64,000 nt of DNA from Prosthecobacter algae (GTDB taxonomy: Bacteria > Verrucomicrobiota > Verrucomicrobiia > Verrucomicrobiales > Verrucomicrobiaceae), in assembly GCF_039542385.1 (NCBI RefSeq), contig NZ_BAABIA010000007.1:248001-312000 (forward strand). The letters are read 5' to 3'. Below are positions 20,430 to 30,200 of this stretch, one piece after another (positions within the stretch are counted from its first letter, which is position 1; every line of letters starts with the position of its first letter). The position numbers and the translations under genes were made by a program. The notes beneath the pieces were generated by a model. It was not told the origin of the DNA and did no database searches. It was given only the letters and a program-made list of their open reading frames with translations.

Positions 20430-21176
20430 ATGGGTAAACTCCAAGACAAAGTCGCAGTCGTCACCGGTGCCGGACGTGGCATCGGCAAAGCCATCGCTGA
20501 AAAATTCGCTTCTGAAGGAGCGAAGGTGGCCATCATCAGCCGTACCGAAGCCAACTCCCAGGCCGCCGCCGAGGCCATCAATGCCAAATATCCGGGAGCC
20601 GCCAAAGGCTATGCCGTGGATGTGGCCAACGGACCTGACGTGGCCGAACTGGGCAAGATCATCCTGGCCGATTTCGACCATGTGGACATCTTGGTGAACA
20701 ATGCTGGCGTCACCAAAGACGGCCTGCTTCTGCGCATGAGCGAGGAAGACTGGGACTTTGTGCTGGATACCAACCTGAAGGGCGCCTTCAACATGGTGAA
20801 GGCCTTTCAGCGCAGCATCCTGAAGCAAAAAGGTGCCCGCATCATCAATGTCGCCTCGGTCATCGGCCTCATCGGCAATGCCGGCCAGGCCAACTATGCC
20901 GCCTCCAAGGCAGGCCTCATCGGCTTCACCAAATCCCTCGCCCGCGAATTCGCCGGGCGTGGCGTGACGGCCAATGTCATCGCACCGGGTTTCATCGCCA
21001 CGGACATGACGGGCGTGCTGGATGAAAAAGTGAAGGCCGCCGTGCTGGAAAAAATCCCGCTGGCCGACTTCGGCCAGGCTGAGGACATCGCCGCTGCCGC
21101 CACCTTCCTGGCCAGCGCCGAAGCCCGCTACATCACGGGCCAGGTTTTGGCCGTAGATGGTGGCATGGTCATGTAA
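20430..21176 (+). CDS. fabG: 3-oxoacyl-[ACP] reductase
   Basis: The 248-residue short-chain dehydrogenase reduces beta-ketoacyl-ACP with NADPH in fatty-acid elongation. The cofactor motif TGAGRGIG, NNAG, the catalytic Ser region (INVASVIG) and YAASK are all present, and the tail GQVLAVDGGMVM is typical of FabG. Although SDRs are a broad superfamily, length and end sequence favour FabG. acpS lies 2.9 kb downstream, but no other fab gene is in the window. A strong terminator follows. Confidence 0.93.
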   Translation: MGKLQDKVAVVTGAGRGIGKAIAEKFASEGAKVAIISRTEANSQAAAEAINAKYPGAAKGYAVDVANGPDVAELGKIILADFDHVDILVNNAGVTKDGLLLRMSEEDWDFVLDTNLKGAFNMVKAFQRSILKQKGARIINVASVIGLIGNAGQANYAASKAGLIGFTKSLAREFAGRGVTANVIAPGFIATDMTGVLDEKVKAAVLEKIPLADFGQAEDIAAAATFLASAEARYITGQVLAVDGGMVM

Positions 21177-21211
21177 CCAGGACGCGCTAGAAAATCTCTT
21201 TAACCTTCATG

Positions 21212-21241
21212 GGGAGCCTGGGTCATCCAGGCTCCCTTTTT
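21212..21241 (+). terminator. Intrinsic terminator after fabG
   Basis: GGGAGCCTGG pairs perfectly with CCAGGCTCCC across a 5-base loop, followed by TTTTT. It lies 36 bp beyond the fabG stop codon and separates it from purH. Confidence 0.88.
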
Positions 21242-21332
21242 GATATGGCAGTGCCTGAATCATCCAATATTCGCCATTGCCCGCGCCCGCTTTCCCCCTT
21301 TACTCCACTCTCCCGAAACACAACCTGTCCAC

Positions 21333-22871
21333 ATGCCCATCGCCCGCGCCCTCCTTTCCGTCTCCGACAAAACCGGTCTCCTCGACTTTGCCAAAGGTCT
21401 GGCAGAGCTCGGCATTGAAATCCTTTCGACCGGCGGCACGGCAAAGCACCTGAAAGAAGCCGGCCTGACGGTGATTGACGTCTCGGAGCACACGGGTTTC
21501 CCGGAAATGTTCGATGGCCGTGTAAAAACGCTGCACCCCAAGGTCCACGGCGGCCTGCTGCAGCGCCGCGACAATGACGAGGACAAAAAGAACGCGACCA
21601 AGCACAACATCCCGGTCATTGACCTCGTGGCCATCAATCTCTACCCCTTTGAGCAGACCGTCGCCAAGAAGGACGTGACGCTGGAGGAGGCCATCGAGAA
21701 CATTGACATCGGCGGCCCCTCCATGCTGCGTAGCGCGGCGAAAAACCACCGCTGGGTGACCGTCATCTCGGATCCGGCGGACTACGCCATCGTCCTGGCG
21801 GAACTGAAGGAAAACAAAGGCGAGACCACCCTGGCCACCCGCGAGCGCCTGGCCTGCAAAGTCTTCCAGCGCACCTCCAGCTACGATGCCGCCATCGCCA
21901 GCTTCCTGAACAAGGAGCAGGTGACGCAGAAGACTTTCTCCCTCAGCCTGCCCCTGCACAGCGAGCTGCGCTACGGCGACAACCCGCACCAGAAGTCTGC
22001 CCTCTATGGCAACTTCAGCGACTACTTTGTGAAGCTGCATGGCAAAGAACTGAGCTACACCAACATCCTGGACATTCACGGTGCCGCCGCGCTCATCCAT
22101 GAATTCCGCCGCCCGACGGTCGCCATTCTGAAGCACACCAATCCCTGCGGCATCGGCTGTGCGGATGAAGATCTGCGTGAAGCCTGGGCCAAGGCCTTTG
22201 AAACCGACAAGCAGGCCCCCTTCGGCGGCGTCATTGTCATCAATCGCAGCATGACTGTGGGCCTGGCCCGCATCATCTCGGAAATCTTCACGGACATCAT
22301 CATTGCCCCGGACTTCGATGCGGACGCCCGCGCGCTGCTGCAGAAGAAGAAAAACCTGCGCCTCATCCAGATGCTGCCGGAAGTCACCAAGACCTTCAGC
22401 GACCCGATCATCCGCAGCGCCCCCGGCGGCGTCCTCGTCATGGACAGCGATCCACGCGCCCTCGGCCTGGAAGACCTGGAAAACAAGGTCAAGACCCAGC
22501 GCCCGCCGACGCGCGAAGAGCTGGAAGCCATGCGCTTCGCTTGGCGCGTGGTGAAGCACGTGAAGTCAAACGCCATCGTCTTCGCCACCCATGACCGTAC
22601 CCTGGGTATCGGTGCTGGCCAAATGAGCCGTGTGGACTCCTGCCGCATTGCCATTTGGAAGGCCAAAGAAGCCGGCCTGTCCCTCGCAGGCAGCGTCGTC
22701 GCCAGCGATGCCATGTTCCCCTTTGCCGACGGCCTCATCGCCTGCGCCGAAGCCGGAGCCACCGCCGCCATCCAGCCCGGCGGCAGCATGCGCGATGAAG
22801 AAGTCATCGCCGCTGCCGATGAGCGCAAGATGGCCATGGTCTTCACAGGCCATCGTCACTTCCTGCATTGA
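21333..22871 (+). CDS. purH: Bifunctional AICAR transformylase/IMP cyclohydrolase
   Basis: The 512-residue enzyme carries out the last two steps of IMP synthesis. The N-terminal IMP cyclohydrolase (MGS-like) domain begins [17 protein letters not shown] with STGGTAKHL; the C-terminal transformylase domain includes [11 protein letters not shown] (Lys-His of the active site) and ends in [18 protein letters not shown] and [10 protein letters not shown]. The frame is open from 21240, but the family start is [11 protein letters not shown] small membrane-protein gene and pdxJ-acpS follow closely on the same strand, suggesting one transcript. Confidence 0.97.
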   Translation: MPIARALLSVSDKTGLLDFAKGLAELGIEILSTGGTAKHLKEAGLTVIDVSEHTGFPEMFDGRVKTLHPKVHGGLLQRRDNDEDKKNATKHNIPVIDLVAINLYPFEQTVAKKDVTLEEAIENIDIGGPSMLRSAAKNHRWVTVISDPADYAIVLAELKENKGETTLATRERLACKVFQRTSSYDAAIASFLNKEQVTQKTFSLSLPLHSELRYGDNPHQKSALYGNFSDYFVKLHGKELSYTNILDIHGAAALIHEFRRPTVAILKHTNPCGIGCADEDLREAWAKAFETDKQAPFGGVIVINRSMTVGLARIISEIFTDIIIAPDFDADARALLQKKKNLRLIQMLPEVTKTFSDPIIRSAPGGVLVMDSDPRALGLEDLENKVKTQRPPTREELEAMRFAWRVVKHVKSNAIVFATHDRTLGIGAGQMSRVDSCRIAIWKAKEAGLSLAGSVVASDAMFPFADGLIACAEAGATAAIQPGGSMRDEEVIAAADERKMAMVFTGHRHFLH

Positions 22872-22882
22872 TACTCCCTCCT

Positions 22883-23305
22883 ATGGCCATCTTTGGCATC
22901 CTCTTCCTCGGTGTCGCCCTCGTTCTCATCGGCGTGGGTATCGCCCTCGGACTGGCTGCCATCGTGGCCGCAGCGGGATTGATCAGCCTGGGCGTACTCT
23001 CCTCGTCCGTCTTGATCGGCCTCCGCACAGGCCGTACGGAATCTGGTATCCGCGCCCTTTTCATCCAGTGCGGGGTTCTCGCTGGCATCCCTGCCGGGGC
23101 CATCTGCGCCTGGGCCCTGAAGCACTTTTCAGAACAGATCGGTGATGGCTGGGTGGTGCCTGCCTATGGGGCACTGGGCGGCGCGCTGGCAGGGCTTTGC
23201 CTGGCCCTGATCATGGATGCCATCTCTCGCCGCACCCATGCCTGGGCCTCCCGCCAACTGGCCAAAACCAACCTCCTTTCCTCCGACATCCAACGTCCCC
23301 TTTGA
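22883..23305 (+). CDS. Small membrane protein upstream of pdxJ
   Basis: The 140-residue protein has Gly/Ala/Leu-rich membrane spans at about 2-30, 33-48, 62-83 and 95-118, ending with a basic cytosolic tail. I do not recognise a family. It starts 11 bp after purH; a TTG 15 bases upstream is an alternative start. Its stop codon overlaps the pdxJ start (TGATG), so translation is probably coupled to pdxJ. Confidence 0.68.
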   Translation: MAIFGILFLGVALVLIGVGIALGLAAIVAAAGLISLGVLSSSVLIGLRTGRTESGIRALFIQCGVLAGIPAGAICAWALKHFSEQIGDGWVVPAYGALGGALAGLCLALIMDAISRRTHAWASRQLAKTNLLSSDIQRPL

Positions 23306-24060
23306 TGAATTCCTCCCTCCTTCTCGGCGTCAATATTGACCACGTGGCCACCCTCCGTCAGGCCCGCTACCGCACCATGCTGGGCGCGCACAATGTAGAG
23401 CCCAGCATCCTCGAAGCCGCCCATCTTGCCGAGGCCTCCGGGGCCAGCTCCATCACCGTGCACCTGCGTGCCGACCGCCGCCACATCGTGGATGCGGACA
23501 TCTACCTGCTGCGCAAAGAAATCGGCACCAAGATGAATCTCGAGATGGGCAATACGGCCGAGATCTTGGGCATCGCCCTGGAGGTAAAGCCGGACTTTGT
23601 CTGCATGGTTCCCGAAAACCGCGAAGAGGTGACAACCGAAGGCGGCCTGGATGTGGTGGGCCAAAAGGAGGCCCTGCGCAGCAGCGTAGGCCAGTTGGAA
23701 GCCAATGGCACCCGCGTCAGCATGTTCATTGATCCAGATCTGGACCAAGTCCGCGCCTCCGCCGAAATCGGGGCCAGCATGATCGAGCTGCACACTGGCA
23801 CCTTTGCCAATGAACAAGGTGAAAAACGGGAGCACGAAACCGCCCGTCTCAAGGCCGCCGCCGAGCTGGGCCACAGCCTGGGACTGCAAATCAATGCCGG
23901 CCATGGCCTCACCACCAAAAACCTGGCCGATCTCTTCAGCGTGCCTCATCTGGCAGAGCTGAACATCGGCCACAGCATCGTGGCTCGGTCCGTGTTTGTC
24001 GGGCTAAGGCAGGCCATCGCCGAATTCATCGCCATCATGGCCCACTACCCACGCGCATGA
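23305..24060 (+). CDS. pdxJ: Pyridoxine 5'-phosphate synthase
   Basis: The 251-residue TIM-barrel enzyme condenses 3-amino-2-oxopropyl phosphate with deoxyxylulose 5-phosphate to pyridoxine 5'-phosphate, the last ring-forming step of the DXP-dependent vitamin B6 route. Hallmarks are LGVNIDHVATLRQAR, ITVHLRADRRHI, MNLEMGNT, VCMVPENREEVTTEGGLD and INAGHGL. The start overlaps the upstream stop by one base and the end overlaps acpS (ATGA). pdxJ-acpS is a widely conserved gene pair. Confidence 0.97.
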   Translation: MNSSLLLGVNIDHVATLRQARYRTMLGAHNVEPSILEAAHLAEASGASSITVHLRADRRHIVDADIYLLRKEIGTKMNLEMGNTAEILGIALEVKPDFVCMVPENREEVTTEGGLDVVGQKEALRSSVGQLEANGTRVSMFIDPDLDQVRASAEIGASMIELHTGTFANEQGEKREHETARLKAAAELGHSLGLQINAGHGLTTKNLADLFSVPHLAELNIGHSIVARSVFVGLRQAIAEFIAIMAHYPRA

Positions 24061-24431
24061 TCGGCCTGGGCATAGACTTGGTGGAGGTGTCGCGCATCCG
24101 GGATCTCCTCATCAAACATGGGGACCGCTTCAAGGAGCGTACCTTCACCGCAGGCGAGATCGCTTACTGCGATGCCTGCGCAGACCCTGCCATGCATTAC
24201 GCGGCCCGCTTTGCTGCCAAAGAAGCAGCGGCCAAAGCCATCGGCACCGGCCTCTGGGCTGAAGGCGTGGACTGGAAAAATTTCGAGATCACCCGCGAAG
24301 CATCAGGCAGACCCGTGCTGCTTTTGCACGGGGGTGCTCAAAAACATGCCGAGGCCCAGGGGGTCACCCGGGTTCTGGTCTCCCTCACCCACACGCGGGA
24401 TCTCGCGCAGGCGCAGGTCTCTCTCGCTTGA
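24057..24431 (+). CDS. acpS: Holo-[acyl-carrier-protein] synthase
   Basis: The 124-residue protein transfers 4'-phosphopantetheine from CoA to acyl carrier protein. The magnesium- and CoA-binding motifs GIGLGIDLVEVSRI-type start (IGLGIDLVEVSRI), FTAGEIAYC and ARFAAKEAAAKAIGTG are intact, ending with VSLTHTRDLAQAQV. Length is normal. Start codon overlaps the pdxJ stop. Confidence 0.97.
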   Translation: MIGLGIDLVEVSRIRDLLIKHGDRFKERTFTAGEIAYCDACADPAMHYAARFAAKEAAAKAIGTGLWAEGVDWKNFEITREASGRPVLLLHGGAQKHAEAQGVTRVLVSLTHTRDLAQAQVSLA

Positions 24432-24444
24432 ACCGTTAGCCGAC

Positions 24445-24654
24445 TCAAAACGCCATGCCCCACTGCATGGGCGTGGGGGTACGGTCTTGATCGCGCGGAG
24501 GCATGTGTCGAAAATCTTTAGGAGTCGGGCGAAGGTTGGTATCGCCATGCATGAGGTAACCCAGGGAGCCTGCGGAGTGAACCTGACTGCAACTGGTGCC
24601 CGAAATGAGCAGGGCGACCGACGCAGCCAGCAGGCTGCAAGAATAGAATGTCAT
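24445..24654 (-). CDS. Putative small lipoprotein
   Basis: The 69-residue product begins MTFYSCSLLAASVALLISG and continues TSCSQVHSAG, a plausible lipoprotein signal with the lipidated Cys near residue 22 (GTSC is a near-consensus lipobox). The rest is short and polar (HGDTNLRPTPKDFRHMPPRD). It lies convergent to acpS with 13 bp between. The frame stays open 42 codons upstream without coding character. No family recognised. Confidence 0.5.
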   Translation of the reverse strand: MTFYSCSLLAASVALLISGTSCSQVHSAGSLGYLMHGDTNLRPTPKDFRHMPPRDQDRTPTPMQWGMAF

Positions 24655-24861
24655 TCGATAGTTGGGGGGTAATGAAGGGTGCTCAAATAGAGTGAGGCGA
24701 CCCAAAGCAGGGTTAAAAACGAAACCACCAGCCCATAACTTACGCGGCGGCGTGCCATTTGGCCCTATCGAAAACCCCAAATGCCCCTCAATCGCCCCTC
24801 CCTACTTTCAGCATCCGGCCGCTGGACAGTGGCCCCAACCCATGACACAGAAAAGCCGCCC

Positions 24862-25470
24862 ATGAAAAAACAGACCATCGTCACCCTCGATCTCGAAGGC
24901 GTACTCGTGCCGGAAATTTGGATCGCCTTTGCCGAAAAAACCGGCATTGCCGAACTGCGCCGCACCACCCGTGACGAACCCGACTACGATGTGCTGATGA
25001 AGGGCCGCCTAGCCATTCTGGACCAGCATGGGCTGAAGCTGGGAGATATCCAGGACGTCATCGGCACCCTCTCCCCCATGGAAGGCGCCAAGGCCTTTCT
25101 GGATGAGCTGCGCTCCCTGACCCAGGTCATCATCCTCAGCGACACCTTCGAAGAATTCGCCCATCCGCTGATGCGTCAGCTCGGCTGGCCCACCATTTTC
25201 TGCCACTACCTGGAAACTGACAGCACCGGCCGCATCACCGACTACAAGCTGCGTCAGTCTAACCAAAAGCAAAAAGCCGTCGCAGCCTTCAAGACCCTGA
25301 ACTACCACATTCTGGCAGCGGGAGATTCCTTCAACGACACCACCATGCTGGGCGAAGCCCACAAAGGATTCTTCTTCCATGCACCGGAAAGCATCCAGGC
25401 CCAGTTCCCCCAGTTCCAGGCCTTCGACCGCTATGAGGACCTCCTCACCGCCCTCAAAGCCGAGCTGTAA
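24862..25470 (+). CDS. thrH: Bifunctional phosphoserine phosphatase/homoserine phosphotransferase ThrH
   Basis: The 202-residue HAD-family protein carries the ThrH signature at its start (TLDLEGVLVPEIWIAFAEKTG), where DLEG replaces the usual DxD motif. Other HAD motifs are ILSDTFEEF (motif II), K in RQSNQKQKAV (III) and AAGDSFNDTTML (IV). It can hydrolyse phosphoserine and pass phosphate to homoserine. The frame is open from 24781 but the family start is MKKQTIVTLD. The gene carries one exact copy of the GYCTAACMAA motif (25257-25266). It stands alone. Confidence 0.92.
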   Translation: MKKQTIVTLDLEGVLVPEIWIAFAEKTGIAELRRTTRDEPDYDVLMKGRLAILDQHGLKLGDIQDVIGTLSPMEGAKAFLDELRSLTQVIILSDTFEEFAHPLMRQLGWPTIFCHYLETDSTGRITDYKLRQSNQKQKAVAAFKTLNYHILAAGDSFNDTTMLGEAHKGFFFHAPESIQAQFPQFQAFDRYEDLLTALKAEL

Positions 25471-25832
25471 AACCCACCCCAGGACAGGTAGGTCACATCC
25501 ACACCACTTCGCGTCACAAGAAGTCGCAGTGCCGACCCTCGGCTGTAAAATGCGTCGAAAATGACATAGAATCCCGATGCACTTGGCCTGTTAGCTGCTG
25601 AATAAGTCCCTGAAGCGCGAGCTTCACCACAACGAGCTGGACTGTCACTTCATGGTTGGGGACAGTTCGGTCACTTAAGGCCCGGAGGGATTTTGGTTGG
25701 GTCCCTCCGGGCCGCTTTTTTTCAGGAAGATGTGGGGCTTCCGCGAGCACTGCAAAATGCCCCCGCGATTCAGCCCGCCAACGAACAGGCTTGACGCTTT
25801 CGCGCCTAACGTATCCAATGGCCGCCCATACC
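25471..25832. other. Intergenic region between thrH and xylA
   Basis: This 360-bp region has no supportable gene. It contains a strong hairpin terminator at 25679-25723, over 200 bp beyond thrH, and an ACTGTC/GACAGT pair just upstream of it. Closer to xylA, TTGACG at 25790-25795 with TATCCA 15 bp further is a weak promoter candidate. The long gap before the terminator leaves room for a small RNA or a leader, but no known RNA class was recognised. Confidence 0.45.
25679..25723 (+). terminator. Strong intrinsic terminator upstream of xylA
   Basis: GGCCCGGAGGGA pairs perfectly with TCCCTCCGGGCC across an 11-base loop and is followed by GCTTTTTTT. This is the strongest terminator in the window. 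It lies 209 bp past thrH and 110 bp before xylA, so it either ends a long thrH 3' UTR, ends a separate small transcript, or attenuates a xylA leader. Confidence 0.92.
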
Positions 25833-27143
25833 ATGAGCGAAGCTTTTCCAGACATTCCGAAAATCCAGTACGAGGGCCCCAAGTCACGCAACCCGCTTTC
25901 CTTCAAGCATTACAATGCCGATGAAGTCGTGGCCGGGAAAAAAATGCGCGAGCATTTCCGTTTCGGCGTCGCCTACTGGCATGCCATGCGCAACAGCCTG
26001 GCAGATCCCTTCGGCGCAGGCACCGCCCAGCGCCCTTGGGATGACGGCACCAACTCAATCTCCAATGCCCAGCGCCGCGTCTGGGCCTGCTTTGAGTTCA
26101 TGGACAAGCTGGGCGTGGACTATTACTGCTTCCACGACCGCGACGTGGCCCCCGAGGGCGAAACCCTGGCCGAAAGCAATGCCAACCTGGATGCCGTCGC
26201 CGATGAGCTGGAGAAGGCTCAGAATGCCACCGGCAAAAAGCTGCTCTGGGGCACCGCCTGCCTCTTTGCCCATCCCCGATACAACCAAGGTGCCGCCACC
26301 AGCCCGAATGCGCAGGTCTATGCCTATGCCGCCGCACAGGTGAAAAAGGCCATCGAAGTCACCCACCGCCTGGGCGGTGAAGGCTACACCTTCTGGGGCG
26401 GCCGTGAAGGTTATGCCTCGCTGTTGAACACCGACATGAAGCGCGAGCTGGATCACCTCGCCCGCTTCCTGCACATGGCCGTGGACTACAAGAAAAAGAT
26501 TGGTTTCAAAGGCCCCTTCTACATCGAGCCGAAGCCGCGTGAGCCCTCCACCCACCAGTATGACTCCGATGCCGCAGCCTGCCTGAACTTCCTCCGCGAG
26601 CACAATCTCATGGAGCACTTCAAGCTGAACCTGGAGACCAACCACGCCACCCTCGCCGGCCACAGCATGTGGCATGAGATGGAGGTGGCCGTGGCCGCCG
26701 GGGCCCTCGGTTCTGTGGATGCCAACACGGGCGATGAGCTCATCGGCTGGGATACCGACCAGTTCCCTACCGACATCTACCTCACCACCCAGATGATGCT
26801 CGTCATGCTGAAGAGCGGCGGCTTCACCACCGGCGGTCTGAACTTCGATGCCAAAGTGCGCCGCGAATCCTTCGAACCCGTGGACCTCTTCCACGCCCAC
26901 ATCGGCGGCATGGATGCGTTTGCGCGCGGCCTCAAAATCGCCTCGGCCATCATTGAAGACGGTCGTCTGGATGCCTTCCGCAAAGCCCGCTACAGCACCT
27001 TCGATGCCGGCATCGGCGCCAAGGTGGAAGCCGGCACCACCAACTTTGAAGAACTCGAAGCCTACACCCTGGAAAACGGCGAGCCTCTCATCGGCTCTGG
27101 CCGCCAGGAGATGCTGGAAAACCTGATCAACGAATACATTTGA
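25833..27143 (+). CDS. xylA: Xylose isomerase
   Basis: The 436-residue protein interconverts D-xylose and D-xylulose. Characteristic segments are IPKIQYEGP, the catalytic-His region ([13 protein letters not shown]), [28 protein letters not shown] (metal-binding Glu and Lys region), [12 protein letters not shown] and FDAKVRRES. It starts [15 protein letters not shown] in line with homologues; an ATG 15 bases upstream (25818) is possible. No xylulokinase or xylose transporter is adjacent. A terminator follows. Confidence 0.95.
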   Translation: MSEAFPDIPKIQYEGPKSRNPLSFKHYNADEVVAGKKMREHFRFGVAYWHAMRNSLADPFGAGTAQRPWDDGTNSISNAQRRVWACFEFMDKLGVDYYCFHDRDVAPEGETLAESNANLDAVADELEKAQNATGKKLLWGTACLFAHPRYNQGAATSPNAQVYAYAAAQVKKAIEVTHRLGGEGYTFWGGREGYASLLNTDMKRELDHLARFLHMAVDYKKKIGFKGPFYIEPKPREPSTHQYDSDAAACLNFLREHNLMEHFKLNLETNHATLAGHSMWHEMEVAVAAGALGSVDANTGDELIGWDTDQFPTDIYLTTQMMLVMLKSGGFTTGGLNFDAKVRRESFEPVDLFHAHIGGMDAFARGLKIASAIIEDGRLDAFRKARYSTFDAGIGAKVEAGTTNFEELEAYTLENGEPLIGSGRQEMLENLINEYI

Positions 27144-27174
27144 GCCCAGGGCTTTGGCCCGTGATGACTTCAGG

Positions 27175-27207
27175 GAAGGCAGGTCGAAAGGCCTGCCTTC
27201 TTTGTTT
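27175..27207 (+). terminator. Intrinsic terminator after xylA
   Basis: GAAGGCAGG pairs with CCTGCCTTC across an 8-base loop, followed by TTTGTTT, 31 bp after the xylA stop codon. Confidence 0.85.
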
Positions 27208-27286
27208 CCAGCCAATCAGCTCACCCTGCCTAACAATAGATTTATTTACCTCGCAGCACACCCTCTGCGCTGTAAGATGGTGTACT

Positions 27287-30200
27287 TTGATTAAAAAAGC
27301 CGCGCCGAAAGCCTCGACACGCAAACCGCGGCTTAAAAAGGGCACCGGCGTTGTAAAACTGCATTCATTGCCCGCCAAGGCATTCCCCATCGTCGGCGTG
27401 GGTGCCTCCGCAGGCGGGCTGGAGGCCTTTCAGGATCTGCTGAAACACCTGCCTGCCGATACTGGCATGGGCTTTGTCCTGGTGCAGCACCTGGACCCCC
27501 AGCATGAAAGCGCGCTGGCCCATCTACTGAGACGCAGCACCACCATGCCGCTGCATGAGGTCACGCAGGGCCTGCGGGTGGAGCCTAACAACATTTACAT
27601 CATTCCGCCCAATGTACTCATGGCCATCTCCGGCGGGGTGCTGACTCTCACCCCGCGCGGCAAAGTCCGGGGGCCGGCGCGCTCCATTGACTGCTTTTTT
27701 GAAGCCCTGGCCCATGACCAGCGGGAAAATGCCATCGGCGTCGTGCTTTCCGGCACCGCCATGGATGGCACCCTGGGACTGGAAACTATCAAGACAGAGG
27801 GAGGGCTGACGTTTGCCCAAGACGGCTCCGCCAAATACGCCTCCATGCCCCGCAGCGCCATCGCCGCTGGTTTTGTGGACTTTATACTGTCGCCCGAAGC
27901 CATTGCAGGGGAGCTGGCGCGCATTGCCAGGCATCCCTTCGTTCGGGATTCATCCGCCATGCTGCCGCTGTCCCAGGCCCGGCCCCTTCCGGCGGAGGCC
28001 GAACGCGAGAGCGATCAGAGCCAGACCCCAAACACTCCCCTCGCATCCGGCGGGCATGGCACGCCGCGCACCGATTCCCGACGCGCCAAAACAGAGGCCG
28101 CCCAGCCTGCTGAGACCGACGGCCAGGACGATTTCCGGAATGTCCTGCTGCTGCTCCGCAACCACTGCGGCGTTGATTTTGCCCTCTACAAATCCAGCAC
28201 CATCCAGCGGCGGGTGACACGGCGGCTGGTGCTCAACCGCCACGAGACGCTAGCGGAATATTCCGTCTTTCTGAAGGGCAATGCCAAGGAGCTGGATGCT
28301 CTTTACTCGGACGTGCTCATCAGCGTCACCAGCTTCTTCCGCAATCCGGAAGCCTTTGAGGTTCTCCGGCACAAGATTTTCCCCAAGCTCCTGGCCCAGG
28401 CCCGGCGCGACGGGCCGCTGCGCATTTGGGTGCTGGGTTGCTCCACCGGCCAGGAGGCCTACTCGCTGGCCATGACCTTTGCCGAGGCGGCCGCCGAAGC
28501 TCCCCACCCGCAGAAGCTCCAGATCTTCGCCACAGACCTCAATGAGGCACTGCTGGACAAGGCACGCGCCGGCCTCTACGCCAAATCACTGGCCCAAGAC
28601 ATCACGCCCGAGCGGCTGGAGCGCTTTTTCACCGAGGAAGAAGGCGGCTATCGCGTGAACAAGACTCTGCGGGAACAGGTCGTGTTTGCCCGGCAGAATG
28701 TCATGAGCGACCCGCCTTTCTCGCGCATGGACCTCATCACCTGCCGGAACTTGCTCATCTACTTTGAGCCTGAACTGCAGAAAAAGATCTTCCCGGCCTT
28801 TCATTATGCCTTGAAGCCAGGCGGCTATCTTTTTCTGGGTGCCAGCGAGTCCATCGGTCAGTTCACGGACCTCTTCACCCCGGCTGACAAAAAGCAGAAG
28901 ATCTTCTCCCGCAAAGCCGCCCCCACCCCTGCCTTCCACGCACCGGCACCTAAAGGCCGCCCCGTCCAGCGCCTCCCCGGCATGCGGGCGATCGCAGACG
29001 AACATGACCTCCCCCATGCCATGCGCGGGGAATTCAACGCGCAGCGCGAGGCAGACCGCATCACCGTGAGCCTCTTTGCTCCACCGGGGGTGCTCATCAA
29101 TGCCGATGGTCAGATCCTGCAATTTCGCGGAGCCACAGGCGCCTTCCTGGAGCCGCCAACAGGCAAAGCCAGCTTTGACCTGCTAAAGATGACCCCTGAG
29201 GGCCTCACGCTGCCCCTGCGCGCAGCCATCCAAAAAGCCAAGCGCGAAAACAAAACCGTCTGCCGCGAAAACGTGCAGATGCGCAAAAATGGTCACTTGC
29301 GTGTGCTCACCCTGCGGGTCATCCCGCTCCGGAATCTGAAGGAGCCCTGCCTGCTAGTGCTGTTTGAAGATGCTGAAAACAAGCTTCATTCACCCGGGTC
29401 TCTCAACCTGCCTTCCGCCCCCACAGGCAAACGCGAGGTGGCCAGCCGCATCGCCATCCTGGAACAGGAACTGGCGGAGACACGCGACTACCTGCTGTCC
29501 ATTCAGGAGCAAAATGAATCCGTCAATGATGACCTCCAGGCCTCCAGCGAAGAGCTACAGAGCGCCAATGAAGAGCTGCAAAGCATCAACGAGGAACTGG
29601 AAACCTCCAAGGAAGAGCTGGAGTCCACCAATGAGGAACTGACCACGATCAATGAAGAAATGGTCACCCGGGATGTGGAACAGAGCCGCCTGAATGCGGA
29701 CCTGAACAACCTGCAGGTGAGCATTCACACCGCCATCCTGCTGCTGGGCAGCGACCTCGCCATCCGCCGTTTTTCCCCTCCGGCCGAAAAGATCTTCAAC
29801 CTGATGAGCGCCGATCTGGGACGAAACTTTGGCGGTGTACGGCACAATCTTCTCATCCCCGGTCTTTATGACATGATGGTGGATGTCATGCAGACCCTCG
29901 ACCCTCAGGAGCATGAGGTGCAGGACAAGGAGGGCCTCTGGTACTCCTTGCATGTGCGGCCTTACCTCACGCTGGATAACAAAATAGATGGCGTGGTGCT
30001 GGTGCTCAATGACATCAACGACCTCAAACGCCATCAGCAGCAGATCGCCGCCGCGCGCGATTACGCCGAAGCCATCCTGCGCACCTTGCCCGTGCCCTTT
30101 CTGGTCCTGCGCTCCGACTTGCGGGTGGACTCGGCCAGCGATGTTTTCTATCAGGCCTTCGATGTCCTTCCATCTGAAAGCGAAGGCCGGCTGATCTATG

